DNA of 64,000 bases from Hyposmocoma kahamanoa (lineage: Eukaryota; Arthropoda; Insecta; Lepidoptera; Cosmopterigidae): the NCBI RefSeq assembly GCF_003589595.1, contig NW_020656077.1, forward strand, positions 9,633,035-9,697,034, read 5' to 3'. Position 1 is the stretch's first letter; the number at the start of each line of letters is the position of its first letter. A program made the position numbers and the translations under genes. This document shows, piece by piece, positions 53,501 to 61,867 of the stretch. Under the pieces are notes generated by a model. The model saw only the letters and a list, made by a program, of their open reading frames with translations, was not told the DNA's origin and ran no database searches.

Positions 53501-56500
53501 CGTCCACAACAGGCGTAGTATTGGATAAAAAGGAGCCGTCGGTGTCGAAGCTACTGCACCCGACCATACCGATAGGGCGACGCGGCATATCCTGCCTGAA
53601 CTTATTTGTGGCAGGTTGTTGACCAGCGAAGTCCACAACGAGTATTCTGTCTGCAATATTTCTGCAATCATTATTAAACCCAATCCCAGAGTCACTGTTG
53701 CTGGATGTGGTTGTTATTTCGCTGTGGTTGCTTGGTTGCGGCGAGTTTGCCACAAATTCCTGGCCATCAAGCCTTGCGTCGTCTTGTCTACAAGGCGGTC
53801 TCCTGTCCCGTGGTGCCCGAAATACAGCCCTGTTACACCGCGAGAAGTTCCCCAAAGCAGGACTGCCGCCTTTCAAGGCCAGTTTTGATATCTGCTGTAG
53901 AATCGGACTTGCATAATCATCGGGCGGTAATGAGTACATTCCTTTTATAACGCCGACAACATACTCGGCTGAAGGTGGGAATTCTAGACATCTCTCAGCA
54001 ACGGGGTCTCTTGTACATGCTATTTGGAATTCTCTCGCCCTGTTCACGTGCATGTCGTGTTCGGCCATCCTCAGATCCACGGCAAATACGTGACAACTGT
54101 GAGACGCTTCAGATTCTGTCATTTCTGCTGAAGTGACTAGGCCGAAGTACCGTCGATCAGTATCTGAACCACATCCTGCATAGACGATGCGTTCTCGTTG
54201 ATATTGCGCAAGGACTTGGCCGGTTTGACGGCGCAGCAAGAGTACAGTTGGAAGTACAGAGAGGAGAACTGGTGTGGCTGGACGGCGTTCCTGGCGAAGC
54301 TTCCGCACAGCACTCCGAACATTACCAGGTGCAGCCGCGGCTGTCGCTTGAGGTGTTTCTGTCGACCAATACATAAATGTCACTTAGTTTCAAAACATGA
54401 AGGTAACTAATAAAAATTATTGGTTTTTACTGGTTTTTTTTATAATATCAAGAGACGGGACGAAGAAGTCGTGCGCCTGGTGGTAAGCGATACATACACC
54501 TGTCCACAACAGTTGCAGTGCCACTCAGAGCCTTAAATCGCAAAGATCTGAGGGGCACTAAAACTGCGCCTGTCACCCTGAGACATAAGTTGATAAGTCC
54601 CATGTGACATTCGGTTTATAACAAACCCCATGGTAACAGCTTCCTACCTATTGTGCCAAGGTATCCCACGACGGTTCGGCATTCGAGCCGGGCGGCGTGG
54701 TTTGGCGCCAGCTGAGCGCGGCTTAAGTTCTGAAGAATCTCGTTGACACCAGACGTGCTGGGCACTGCATGGCAGACTGAAATAGGAATAGGCAATGATA
54801 TGTGGCAAATGTCTACGGACAAATCACACCTTCAACAATAAAGTGAATTCATACGAAAGATAACATTAGTAGGAAACTTTTCAAAAACAAATTTTCCAAT
54901 TTATTCACTTTGTTGTAAAAGTTGTATAGCATTGGGGATAGTGCAACAACACTTAACTAGCATTGGATTAAAAGTTTCCATTTGGGTAATCTAGAGGCCA
55001 AATTATTTTTGCATATTCGCTTTTCTGGTCAGGCCAATGAGATTGATGATATTGATGGCAAAGATGAGAAAGAAGATAATTCTTTATTCTCATTTATAAA
55101 TTATATAATTACCACTACGTAGCTATATAAATACCACTATGGCAGCCACAAAGCAGTTTCAAGGGTATAGCTAGTCTTTTCTACATACTTGCTGTTCAAT
55201 TGAAGGTAACTAATTCTGTGAAATCAGAAACAGAACCTTGTTGATGGTTTGTTACATTGTTTTATTAGATTCAATGTTTCCTTCACTGTTAGAGCCTATG
55301 CAGTAAATTTTTGAAATGAAGAATCTACACTACCAGTGGAGTAGATAAGCTTCTTGCTTGCAACGCTATGTCTGCGCGCGTTTGAATCGTTTCACTACAG
55401 CGCATCTGCGGTGCGTATACGCGCAGATGACGCGCGTTTACGGCGCCGCAAACGCACGTTACAAAATACGTCATGTGCATAGGCTCTTAGACAGCTTTTG
55501 CTATTGAACAGTAACAAATGTATACAAGCACATAAGTTAGAAATTGACCTCATTATTAATAAGCAAATTGTTATTGTGATAATGCATGAAGTACAATACA
55601 GACCTTCTTTTGACATTCACAACAAAAGCCTCAAGAAAAGTTTTTAGGTTGACAAAGTAAAAGCGACTAGTAATTTAATAAAAAGCAGTAAAATACACAA
55701 ACAGATATGGATGACGTGAATAACAAGACAAGAGTGCTAAGTATTAGAAATGAATCTTTTTTTTTTCCAATTTCAATTGTGTATATTTGTTTTATAAAAG
55801 CAAAACTACGTTTGGGGTTCCTTACGATTACGGCTGAAATGGTATTCCCCTCACGCGTCCTTCATAGACATAATATTTGTTTTTAATAGGAAATGAAACT
55901 ATTTTATTAGATGTAAATTGCGTATATTTCTATTTTAAATAAACCATAATCTCAGTACAGAGTACTAAAAAAACCGACCTCAAAAGTACGTGGAATTACG
56001 TCTATTTGCTAAGTTTTATTGAAATATCCCCTAGTTCGCCACTATACAGGACTTGACACTGGAGATAATAAAAATAGGTTCTCACTACGATACTACTCAA
56101 AGTATATTGAGAGAAAAACGCCTTGAATTGGAGAAATAGCAAAATCAACCATTAAAGTAATTGCTCCTAAATTAAAGTTAGGCGCTATTTATAAAAGTGA
56201 ATCTTCATGCGTGAACAGCCACCCTTCGAGGTGGATGATTTTCTTCAAAATGAAATGGGACCACTATAGAAGTACTCCCTTTCCAACAAAAAAAGGATCA
56301 TGAAAATCGGTTCACAAATACCGAAGTTACCGCGTAACACACATACAAAAAAAAGAACATACAGTTGATTTGAGAACCTCCTCCTTTTTTGAAGTCGGTT
56401 AAAAATACATTCGTATGAAAAAACAAATATGTGCAAATTAAGACCTGAAAAATAGTCCAATTTCCTATGGATAACAATTGCAAAACCTAAGAATTTTTCA

Positions 56501-58225
56501 GTTTTTTAAAAATGGTAAATGAAAACACGGCTTTGCATTAGAGACACCATATAGATTTAGGATGCTATGGTATTGAACGGGATACTGTATGTCTTGCAAT
56601 GATTGCATGTAAAATAGTTTCATTTCCAATGTGCAGCTATTGTGAAAACCTAAGAACTTAAACAAGAGTGCTAAGTGTTAAAAGCCACCACACGACATAT
56701 AGGTAGGTGCACCACACAGAATACGTGCATAGATGCACTCACATACCTAATGACATTGTTAGCTGTTTAGCCATCTGAAAAGAATGTTAACAATTTAAGT
56801 TTTGCTAATTTTTTATCTATGTATACAAGTCGCCATTTTATTAGTAGTCAAGGATATTAGTATTGAATTGATGAACTAGGCTATTGATAATTCCACTAGG
56901 CAATATCGGTCTTTGGCCATTCATAATGCAGTAAAGGGAGTTCCCTTTAGTACATATTGTACACTCAGTCAAAGACTGACAGAATAGATTTAAAATAAAA
57001 ATAACAATGATGTGACAAAATTCCTATTTGATGTGATAAATGATAAATTACTTTTATTTTGTATGTTTTTTTAATTTTATTTAGTTAAATTCCAAGGAAA
57101 AGTTACTTTTCAATTTGCACCACTTTATTATTGAGTTTTTTTAATGAAATGTCAGTGTGCATCTAATCCTCCATGCACACCTAATGTCTAGACACTCTCA
57201 CCTTGAAAAGGCCCAAGCTATAACTTTCAAAGATAAGCCTGCAGACAGGGAATTTCATTCCATAGCTGTTCGCCATATAAGTGTGGAAGTGCAACATCAA
57301 TTTGTGCGAATCCCAGGAATATCAATAACACAGGGTTGGAATCCCAGTTGATGTCTCGTCCACCAGTGATGGAAAGGCAGTATTAAATCATTCCATTGCA
57401 AACTATCCATGATAAATATCCTGTAGAATTCCGATAGAAACTTTACAGCAGTTTAAAGCTAAAATAATTTAACTGCCTCTGTGGCCAAACGGTTACTATG
57501 ATAGTCTGCCATGCAGAGGTACTGGGTTTGATTCCCAGGCCGGGAGAAATATTTGTACGGCCTAAATTTATTTATCTTGTGAGTTTGAGTGTAATTTGTG
57601 TGTCCATGGCACCCACAACATGTTTCCCTAGTCCGGGGCTATGAGAGTGTGTGTTATTTATTTATAAACAACAAAACAATGTTACCTATACATTATGAGA
57701 AATCAATAGGAATCTTACATTTTATCGTTTAGAATGTAATTACTCAGTCACTGTTAAGGTATACGGTTGCTGAATTACTCTTAGAGGACATTTACAATAC
57801 TATTGCAACATGTAATATTCAATACCTGAATGATGAAGTGAGGTTTGCGGTCGGCGTCGCGTCGGCGGATGTCGTCGCCGAGTCCTAGTTCGCTCGTCAG
57901 GCTCAGTGTCTTCCGTATCAGTGGGTGGAGAATCCCGTGGCGCCACGCTCAGAGAGATAGCGCCCGGGGCACCTGCTACCATACGCGCCACAGACGCGTG
58001 AGGGGCTCTGGCCACGTTCGCGCCGTCTACGGCGAGCAAAGCATCTCCAGCACGCAAACCGGCGCGATCGGCAGGCCCTCCTGCGGCCACCGCAGACACA
58101 ACGCAAGGCCTCTGCCCAGCAATAGTGAAACCAAAACCTCCAACGCCTCTTGCAACTATCAATCTCCGCTCCGCTGTTCGTGGCAAAACTCTACGCCGTC
58201 TTCGTCTTTGCTGAAGAGGCACCAT
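50289..58225 (-). CDS. loco: loco / RGS12-type G-protein regulator, N-terminal exons
   Basis: Four minus-strand exons join in frame: 58225-57826, 54776-54648, 54358-52962 and 50501-50289. Each boundary has GT and AG, and the phases agree (1, 1, 0, 0). The product begins with a PDZ domain, then a PTB domain, then a long Ser/Asn-rich region, then a basic-acidic linker: the order of RGS12 and Drosophila loco. In those proteins an RGS domain (GTPase activator for G-alpha i/o), Ras-binding domains and a GoLoco motif follow; none was found here, so the gene must continue to the left beyond a long intron. Proteins of this family damp heterotrimeric G-protein signalling at the membrane and in asymmetric division and glia. 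Assignment rests on domain order and PDZ/PTB similarity. The introns are filled with repeats. Confidence 0.82.
50700..51201 (-). pseudogene. RTE-like retrotransposon C-terminal fragment
   Basis: The minus-strand frame 51201-50821 holds RTYRCQTRALTNKYHQKLTT, CQRRMERSMLGFFLRDIKRA and DIRRTTKLEDV. After a stop, 50820-50700 gives PFRRWSDDFQKIAGPLWTRL then TRDRARWIELG. This is the well-known tail (CQR-MERSMLGI, RW-DDI) of RTE-type elements. It lies in the loco intron between exons 3 and 4. Confidence 0.75.
51283..51400 (-). repeat. family B fragment
   Basis: AAAACCGACCTCAAAATTTT, GCTTATCGGCTTTGTT and TTACATCTATTTGCTGAGTT; the start only. Confidence 0.65.
51416..52195 (-). pseudogene. 5'-truncated non-LTR retrotransposon, 3' end
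   Basis: The minus-strand frame contains APYAVRRIRELTDVSNARLV, YFSHFHSIMSYGILMWAKAA, FVLQKRAIRSVYRLGSRVSL and NSFMRNCIRFYNKIPKHILS, the post-RT region of a jockey/CR1-like element. About 215 codons stay open, making it the best copy of the family in this window. The 3' untranslated end at 51416 is AAAGATTATTTATTCCATAG (plus strand). In the loco intron, in sense with loco. Confidence 0.8.
52196..52366 (-). repeat. family B repeat, partial
   Basis: TAGAGGTGGAATATTATCTT, TATCCTCTTTCCAACAAAAA and TTTTGAAGTTGGTTAAAAAT. Confidence 0.75.
52367..52961. other. loco intron sequence
   Basis: No exon or shared repeat recognised between the family B copy and the donor of exon 3 (GTACGA at 52961). Confidence 0.4.
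52962..54358 (-). CDS. loco: loco exon 3 (second half of PTB, Ser-rich region)
   Basis: 465 codons plus two bases. It first completes the PTB domain: VRSAVRKLRQERRPATPVLL, GQVLAQYQRERIVYAGCGSD, RRYFGLVTSAE and SHSCHVFAVD, the strand-strand-helix pattern seen in RGS12. After residue 175 or so it turns low in order: ITTTSSNSDSGIGF, then NEEDTYNYNNVYGNMPSTS and a Ser-rich ENVTVISGSTSKASMDSVSV, ending FVHPASIKCK before donor GTACGA. YNNVYG, YDQVY and HHYELI could be tyrosine phosphorylation sites (inference). The acceptor GTCGACAG at 54366-54359 has a weak pyrimidine tract, but frame and phase demand it. Confidence 0.82.
54435..54610 (-). repeat. family A repeat (copy 10) within a short loco intron
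   Basis: TATAATATCAAGAGACGGGA, GTCGTGCGCCTGGTGGTAAG and CAAAGATCTGAGGGGCACTA. It takes up about 175 of the 289 bp of the intron between loco exons 2 and 3. Confidence 0.85.
54648..54776 (-). CDS. loco: loco exon 2 (start of PTB)
   Basis: 129 bp from acceptor CTATTTCAG (54777) to donor GTAGGA (54647). It reads CHAVPSTSGVNEILQNLSRA, then LAPNHAARLECRTVVGYLGT; the CRTVVGYLGT strand opens the PTB domain. It enters and leaves in phase 1, fitting exon 1 and exon 3. Confidence 0.82.
54777..55291. other. loco intron 1, left part
   Basis: No repeat family or exon recognised. Confidence 0.4.
55292..55486. mobile_element. family L MITE with TTA duplication (PIF/Harbinger-like)
   Basis: A 195-bp element starting GAGCCTATGCA and ending TGCATAGGCTC would be flanked by TTA on both sides (55289-55291, 55487-55489); the left terminal repeat matches GAGCCTATGCA over 10-11 bp. 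The three-base TTA duplication suggests PIF/Harbinger mobilisation. The inside is CpG-rich with GCGCGCGTTTGAATCGTTTC. A related copy lies in a Noc3 intron at 59.8 kb and a right end at 37.1 kb. Confidence 0.65.
55487..55967. other. loco intron 1, middle part
   Basis: Includes a family D end in reverse at about 55875-55935 (AGGAAATGAAACTATTTTAT); otherwise unassigned. Confidence 0.4.
55968..56402 (-). repeat. family B repeat, long form
   Basis: AACCGACCTCAAAAGTACGT at the left, GACTTGACACTGGAGATAAT and AATTAAAGTTAGGCGCTATT in the long-form part, TTTTGAAGTCGGTTAAAAAT at the right. It is the reverse of 39172-39618. In loco intron 1. Confidence 0.88.
56403..56475 (+). repeat. family D end fragment
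   Basis: ATGAAAAAACAAATATGTGC then AAAAATAGTCCAATTTCCTA, next to family B. Confidence 0.55.
56476..57144. other. loco intron 1, right part
   Basis: No exon or repeat recognised apart from a further family D-like AAATAGTTTCATTTCCAATG at about 56610. Confidence 0.4.
57145..57365 (+). repeat. family E repeat
   Basis: ACACTCTCACCTTGAAAAGG, CCAAGCTATAAC, GAATCCCAGGAATATC and ACACAGGGTTGGAATCCCAG align with 61.4 kb. In loco intron 1. Confidence 0.65.
57472..57665 (+). repeat. tRNA-derived SINE (family F), full length
   Basis: TGCCTCTGTGGCCAAACGGT (A box), GGGTTTGATTCCCAGGCCGG (B box), GAGAAATATTTGTACGGCCT and CCGGGGCTATGAGAGTGTGT. It lies antisense in loco intron 1. Confidence 0.88.
57826..58225 (-). 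CDS. loco: loco exon 1 (PDZ domain)
   Basis: ATG at 58225 opens an Arg-rich start (MVPLQQRRRRRRVLPRTAER). The PDZ domain spans about residues 20-95: RRLIVARGVGGFGFTIAGQ with the ligand-binding GFGF loop (residues 30-33), then GGPADRAGLRAGDALLAVDG and SVARMVAGAPGAISLSVA. It binds C-terminal peptides of partner proteins. The exon ends LHHS plus one base before donor GTATTG (57825). Very GC-rich codons contrast with the AT-rich surroundings. Because RGS12 proteins also start close to the PDZ domain, this ATG is the likely start. Confidence 0.85.
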
Positions 58226-58756
58226 AGTTTACCTCTAATGTTTAATCTGTTTACGAATAAGATAACAGTACGCAATCATTTTGTAGGACGTGTAAAAGTA
58301 TTGCACAGGATATGCAGGAAGCTCCAGGCGAAACTTTTATGTGATTAAAACTCGACAAACTGGAATGAAAGTTTCGTTCGCGCAACTGACATTAGAAAGT
58401 TTGGTTTTGTGTTCGAACTTGAAAAGATGCATTCTACTACATATCACATTCTTAATTACTTATATGGTAAACATTATTAAAAATATATTAATATTATTAT
58501 TGAAATAACAATTTTACATAAAGTTATAATTATTATAGATCAATCTTGTTAAAATAAAATGCGTTCAATTGTGGAATATGTGTACACACCACAGAATACT
58601 TGCACACCACATTTTTATAGTCTGTGGAAATTTTTAAAACAACATTAAAGCACCAAACGTTTTCCACGTTGTTTTTATTGAAAATTTTTAATATTTCCCA
58701 AGAAATTGAGTTATTTTATTGCCTGATCTATCAATTTAAATAGAATATCAACCAAA
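58226..58756. promoter_or_regulatory. shared divergent promoter region of loco and Noc3
   Basis: About 530 bp separate the loco ATG (minus) from the Noc3 ATG (plus). Both transcription starts should lie here. The stretch is free of recognised repeats, unlike most of the window. No TATA box or other element could be fixed by eye. Confidence 0.5.
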
Positions 58757-60494
58757 ATGGCTGTAAGTACTATTATTGATACTTTAATATTTAAGATATA
58801 TAACATAACCTACGACTAAGTTAATAAACCTATTTCTTTCAGAAAAAACGCAAGTTAAAGATTAGCAAAGTAAAAAGAAATAATCAAACTACTAATAAGA
58901 TGCGAAAACAGGGAAAATTGAATCTTCAAAGGCATAGAAACAAGGTGCAAAAACAGAAGGCGCCTGAGAAGCCTCAAATTGAATACAGCAGCGAAAGTGA
59001 GGCCTCTGCAGACGGATGGGCGGACATGCTGGACGACGAAGAGCAGCAGTACATCATGAAGAGACTGGCCAAGCAACCACAGCTGCTTTCCAACATTCAA
59101 GAAGAAGAAAAACAACCTAATAGGTATTTACAAAATGTCTGGTATATTACTGTCTAAAAAGCCAACTATTGTGGCTATTAGAGAGGTGAGTGCAAAGCGA
59201 CAATGTGTAAATGATGTAAATAAGGCCTGTAACACTTGGGTGTCAGCCTTGTGATGTCAATCCATGTGATTTATTCTACTCTATTGTATCGCCTCATAGT
59301 GAGTGGCAAGACCTCACACATGTGCACAGAGTTTTTGCCCTCTTCGCCTACAGGTCGCCCAACACTACAGTTTACTCCCTAACCAGCCAAATATCCTTTA
59401 GATGAAATTGACTTTTTATAACCACAAAGTAGTAGTATACAGTAGAGCTCCTTGTGAAAGTTTGTGTTCAGGGAAGTATTGCCACCTTAAAGACCTATGT
59501 CTGCCACCAAGCAGTAATGTGAGCATTACTGACTTCCGGTTTTGAAGGGTGCTGGTTACAGGCACGTGAAGCTTTTCAACTTATGTCTGTCTCTTTGTGA
59601 TTTAAATATCTGAGCAGCTCTGCAACTGTATGGACTGGGGAGGCGTGTACAACCAGTCACACAAGTTATTTGTTCCGTCACTAGGTCACCGTCAATTATC
59701 TACTTATATTATTAATACACATGTGTATAACAGCCTGCGCACATTTTGATAATTAGTTTTGGTTGTTAATTTCAGTTAATTTTTTAAATGAAGCAAGTAC
59801 ATGAAATTCTATATAAGCTTTTTGTTTGCTTCGCGATGGTTGCGCGCGTTTAAATCGATTCACAACAACGCGTATACAAGCAGATAACATGCAGTATACG
59901 CGCAGATTACGGGTGTTTACAGCGCGTATATAATATGCCTTGTGCATAAGCCCTTAATGAAAAAAAAAAAAAAAAAAAAAATGAATAGCAGTGGTAAACA
60001 TCTAGCCTATAACCAAGCTCGATGTTGATAACCCAATGGGTTGCTTTTCATTTAGAATGTAGAATCTTCGACAGTTTGCAGTGGTATGCACCCATAGCTT
60101 TAATTTGTACATGTTGGAAATGGTTCACTGTCATAGGTAAATGTGTGATGACCCCAACCAGCATTGGATCAGTGCGGAGAATTATAGTGTCAATCCTCCA
60201 ATGAGATTATTGCCTAACTGACACTACCAGATTGTTTAGAGAGTAAATATATTTTATTATTTCGGTATTTACAACACAGGTCTAGGAAACGGAAGCGTGA
60301 AACAAAAGAGCGTGTTCCTAAACCCACACCAACAATGAACGACAGTGGGGCAGAAAATGACATTAGCGATTCAGATGATGAGATTGAAGACAAATATGAA
60401 ATGGAATTGGCAGCGCGGCCAGTCAAGCGACTGCGGCCTTTACTGCCTATCAAGACGAAATTAGGGCTGCAGGAAAGGGCAGAAGAATGTGATG
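58757..60494 (+). CDS. Noc3: Noc3, nucleolar complex protein 3, first three exons
   Basis: Exons 58757-58762, 58843-59123 and 60280-60494 join in frame through GT/AG introns. The start reads MAKKRKLKISKVKRNNQTTN, then KMRKQGKLNLQRHRNKVQKQ, a lysine-rich nucleolar segment. Next come DGWADMLDDEEQQYIMKRLA (acidic, as DEDD-QLMK in NOC3L), SRKRKRETKERVPKPTPT, DEIEDKYEMELAARPVKRLR and PLLPIKTKLGLQERAEECDG. The KYE-x(n)-LLPIK segment is a clear Noc3 signature. Noc3 pairs with Noc2 in moving pre-60S ribosomal particles out of the nucleolus. Exon 3 ends in phase 1 at GTAATT (60495); the CBF/Noc core must lie beyond the window. Exon 1 has only two codons, ATG GCT, before GTAAGT. Confidence 0.8.
59432..59690 (+). 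repeat. family A repeat (copy 11)
   Basis: GTAGAGCTCCTTGTGAAAGT, GCCACCAAGCAGTAATGTGA, GTGCTGGTTACAGGCACGTG and TTATTTGTTCCGTCACTAGG; in Noc3 intron 2. Confidence 0.78.
59728..59955 (+). mobile_element. family L MITE, diverged copy
   Basis: GATGGTTGCGCGCGTTTAAA, CGATTCACAACAACGCGTAT, ATACGCGCAGATTAC and TTGTGCATAAGCCCTTA match 55.3 kb. The left end (CAGCCTGCGCA) is only partly like the right. In Noc3 intron 2. Confidence 0.55.
59958..59981. repeat. poly-A tract
   Basis: Over 20 consecutive A directly after the family L right end. Confidence 0.95.
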
Positions 60495-61374
60495 GTAATT
60501 ATCGAGTCTTATTACATAATATCCAAATACAAGTAAAACAAATGTAAAGGAAGCTATTTTAAATAAACAATTAAAAATAAAGGCAATACCATCTTCATAA
60601 AACTATACAATTTATAGTAATATACTAAACTGAGTAAATGGGTACCTGTGTTTTAGACATCTTGTTTGTGCATACTTTATATTAGTGCTTATGAACAGAT
60701 TGGCTACATTTATTTCACAATAAAACAATTAGTTATTATAATAATTGTCTCAGTAGCTGCCTACACAGTTGCAAAACTTTTTCAGTTCCTATTAGTAAAA
60801 CTAACCTCGGTCAACACTGCCCATGCATGTGCTCTTCTTACAATGCTATCAGATTTGATTTTAATAGTGTTCTCTGGTTCTGCGACCTTAGCCAGGAACT
60901 CAAAAAGTGTCCTACATGTTGACTTAACTATAGGTTTTGTTATATATTTTCTCAAAGTATTGGATGCAAGATTTTAATTACTGTCATTTATGCACTTTTT
61001 GTTATTGAATTTTGATTATTGTGTTCACATCAAGTATGATACATTCTTCTTGTATCATATGTGTAGTAATGCTAATCAAACGCCTTCACCTTATTTTAGT
61101 ATCGTATCCAGTGATGTGAACCAACAATAAAAAAATTATGCTTTAATATCTGGCAAGGCTTGTGTATCTCACAAGTCCTATTCTTCTTATTATAGATTTC
61201 TTCTTATTATAGCATATTGTTCATATGCCATGATAACGAGAAGTATAATTAAAATAATAGAATGTGCCAATTAAGCGAATTTATGCGAGCGTGCTCTGCG
61301 AAGTTGTATACAAGAAGAAAAGCCATTGTCTGTGGTTGGTTAGGGACATTTTTTTTATAAAAACTAAGCGCGTT
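60495..61374. other. Noc3 intron 3, left part
   Basis: No Noc3 exon recognised. The plus-strand frame 60666-60977 is hydrophobic but has no known domain and lies inside the intron; I do not call it a gene. Confidence 0.4.
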
Positions 61375-61615
61375 TAACCTCCTTCTCACCAGATGGAAAG
61401 TGGTGATGTGGTCGACGATGTAGCACGCGTGAATAATGCCTATTCACTCTCGCCTTCTAAAGGCCCTAGCTATAGCGTTCGGAGAATAAGTTCGCATATA
61501 GAGAATTCCACTGTAGCCGCTTGGCATATAAATGTAGAAGCGTTACGCTTCTTGCGAATCCCGGGAATATCCACAACATAGGGTTGGAATCCCAGCTCAC
61601 GTCTATCATATCATG
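61375..61615 (+). repeat. family E repeat, fullest copy
   Basis: CTCCTTCTCACCAGATGGAA, AGTGGTGATGTGGTCGACGA, TGCCTATTCACTCTCGCCTT, TCTTGCGAATCCCGGGAATA and ACATAGGGTTGGAATCCCAG. Confidence 0.7.
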
Positions 61616-61867
61616 GCATCAAATGAAATGGAGAGATTGAGTGCTTTTACAAAATTACGTGTAGGGTGATATTAAAACAGTTTGAAGTACTGTATTATTT
61701 TACCTTAATTTAAATTTCCTGCATTAAAATTGCAAGGCAAGGAATAGGGACAGTAACAGACATCTGCTGTTGTATGGAGGAGCACAAAGCGACCGCGCAG
61801 CCTGTAGTAATGTTCCTTTTGAAATGACAACACCAACACACGAAGAGGGTTGTAGCACACGATTTTT
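61616..61867. other. unassigned stretch
   Basis: Flank of the CR1-like element; nothing recognised. Confidence 0.3.

Noticed and set aside
53070..53950. Several plus-strand frames of 70-90 codons
   Set aside because: Shadows of loco exon 3; no domain and no splice structure.
57845..58348. 167-codon plus-strand open frame
   Set aside because: It is the antisense shadow of the GC-rich PDZ exon of loco.
60666..60977. Hydrophobic 103-codon frame
   Set aside because: It lies in the Noc3 intron next to repeats, has no known domain, and AT-rich DNA easily yields hydrophobic codons.
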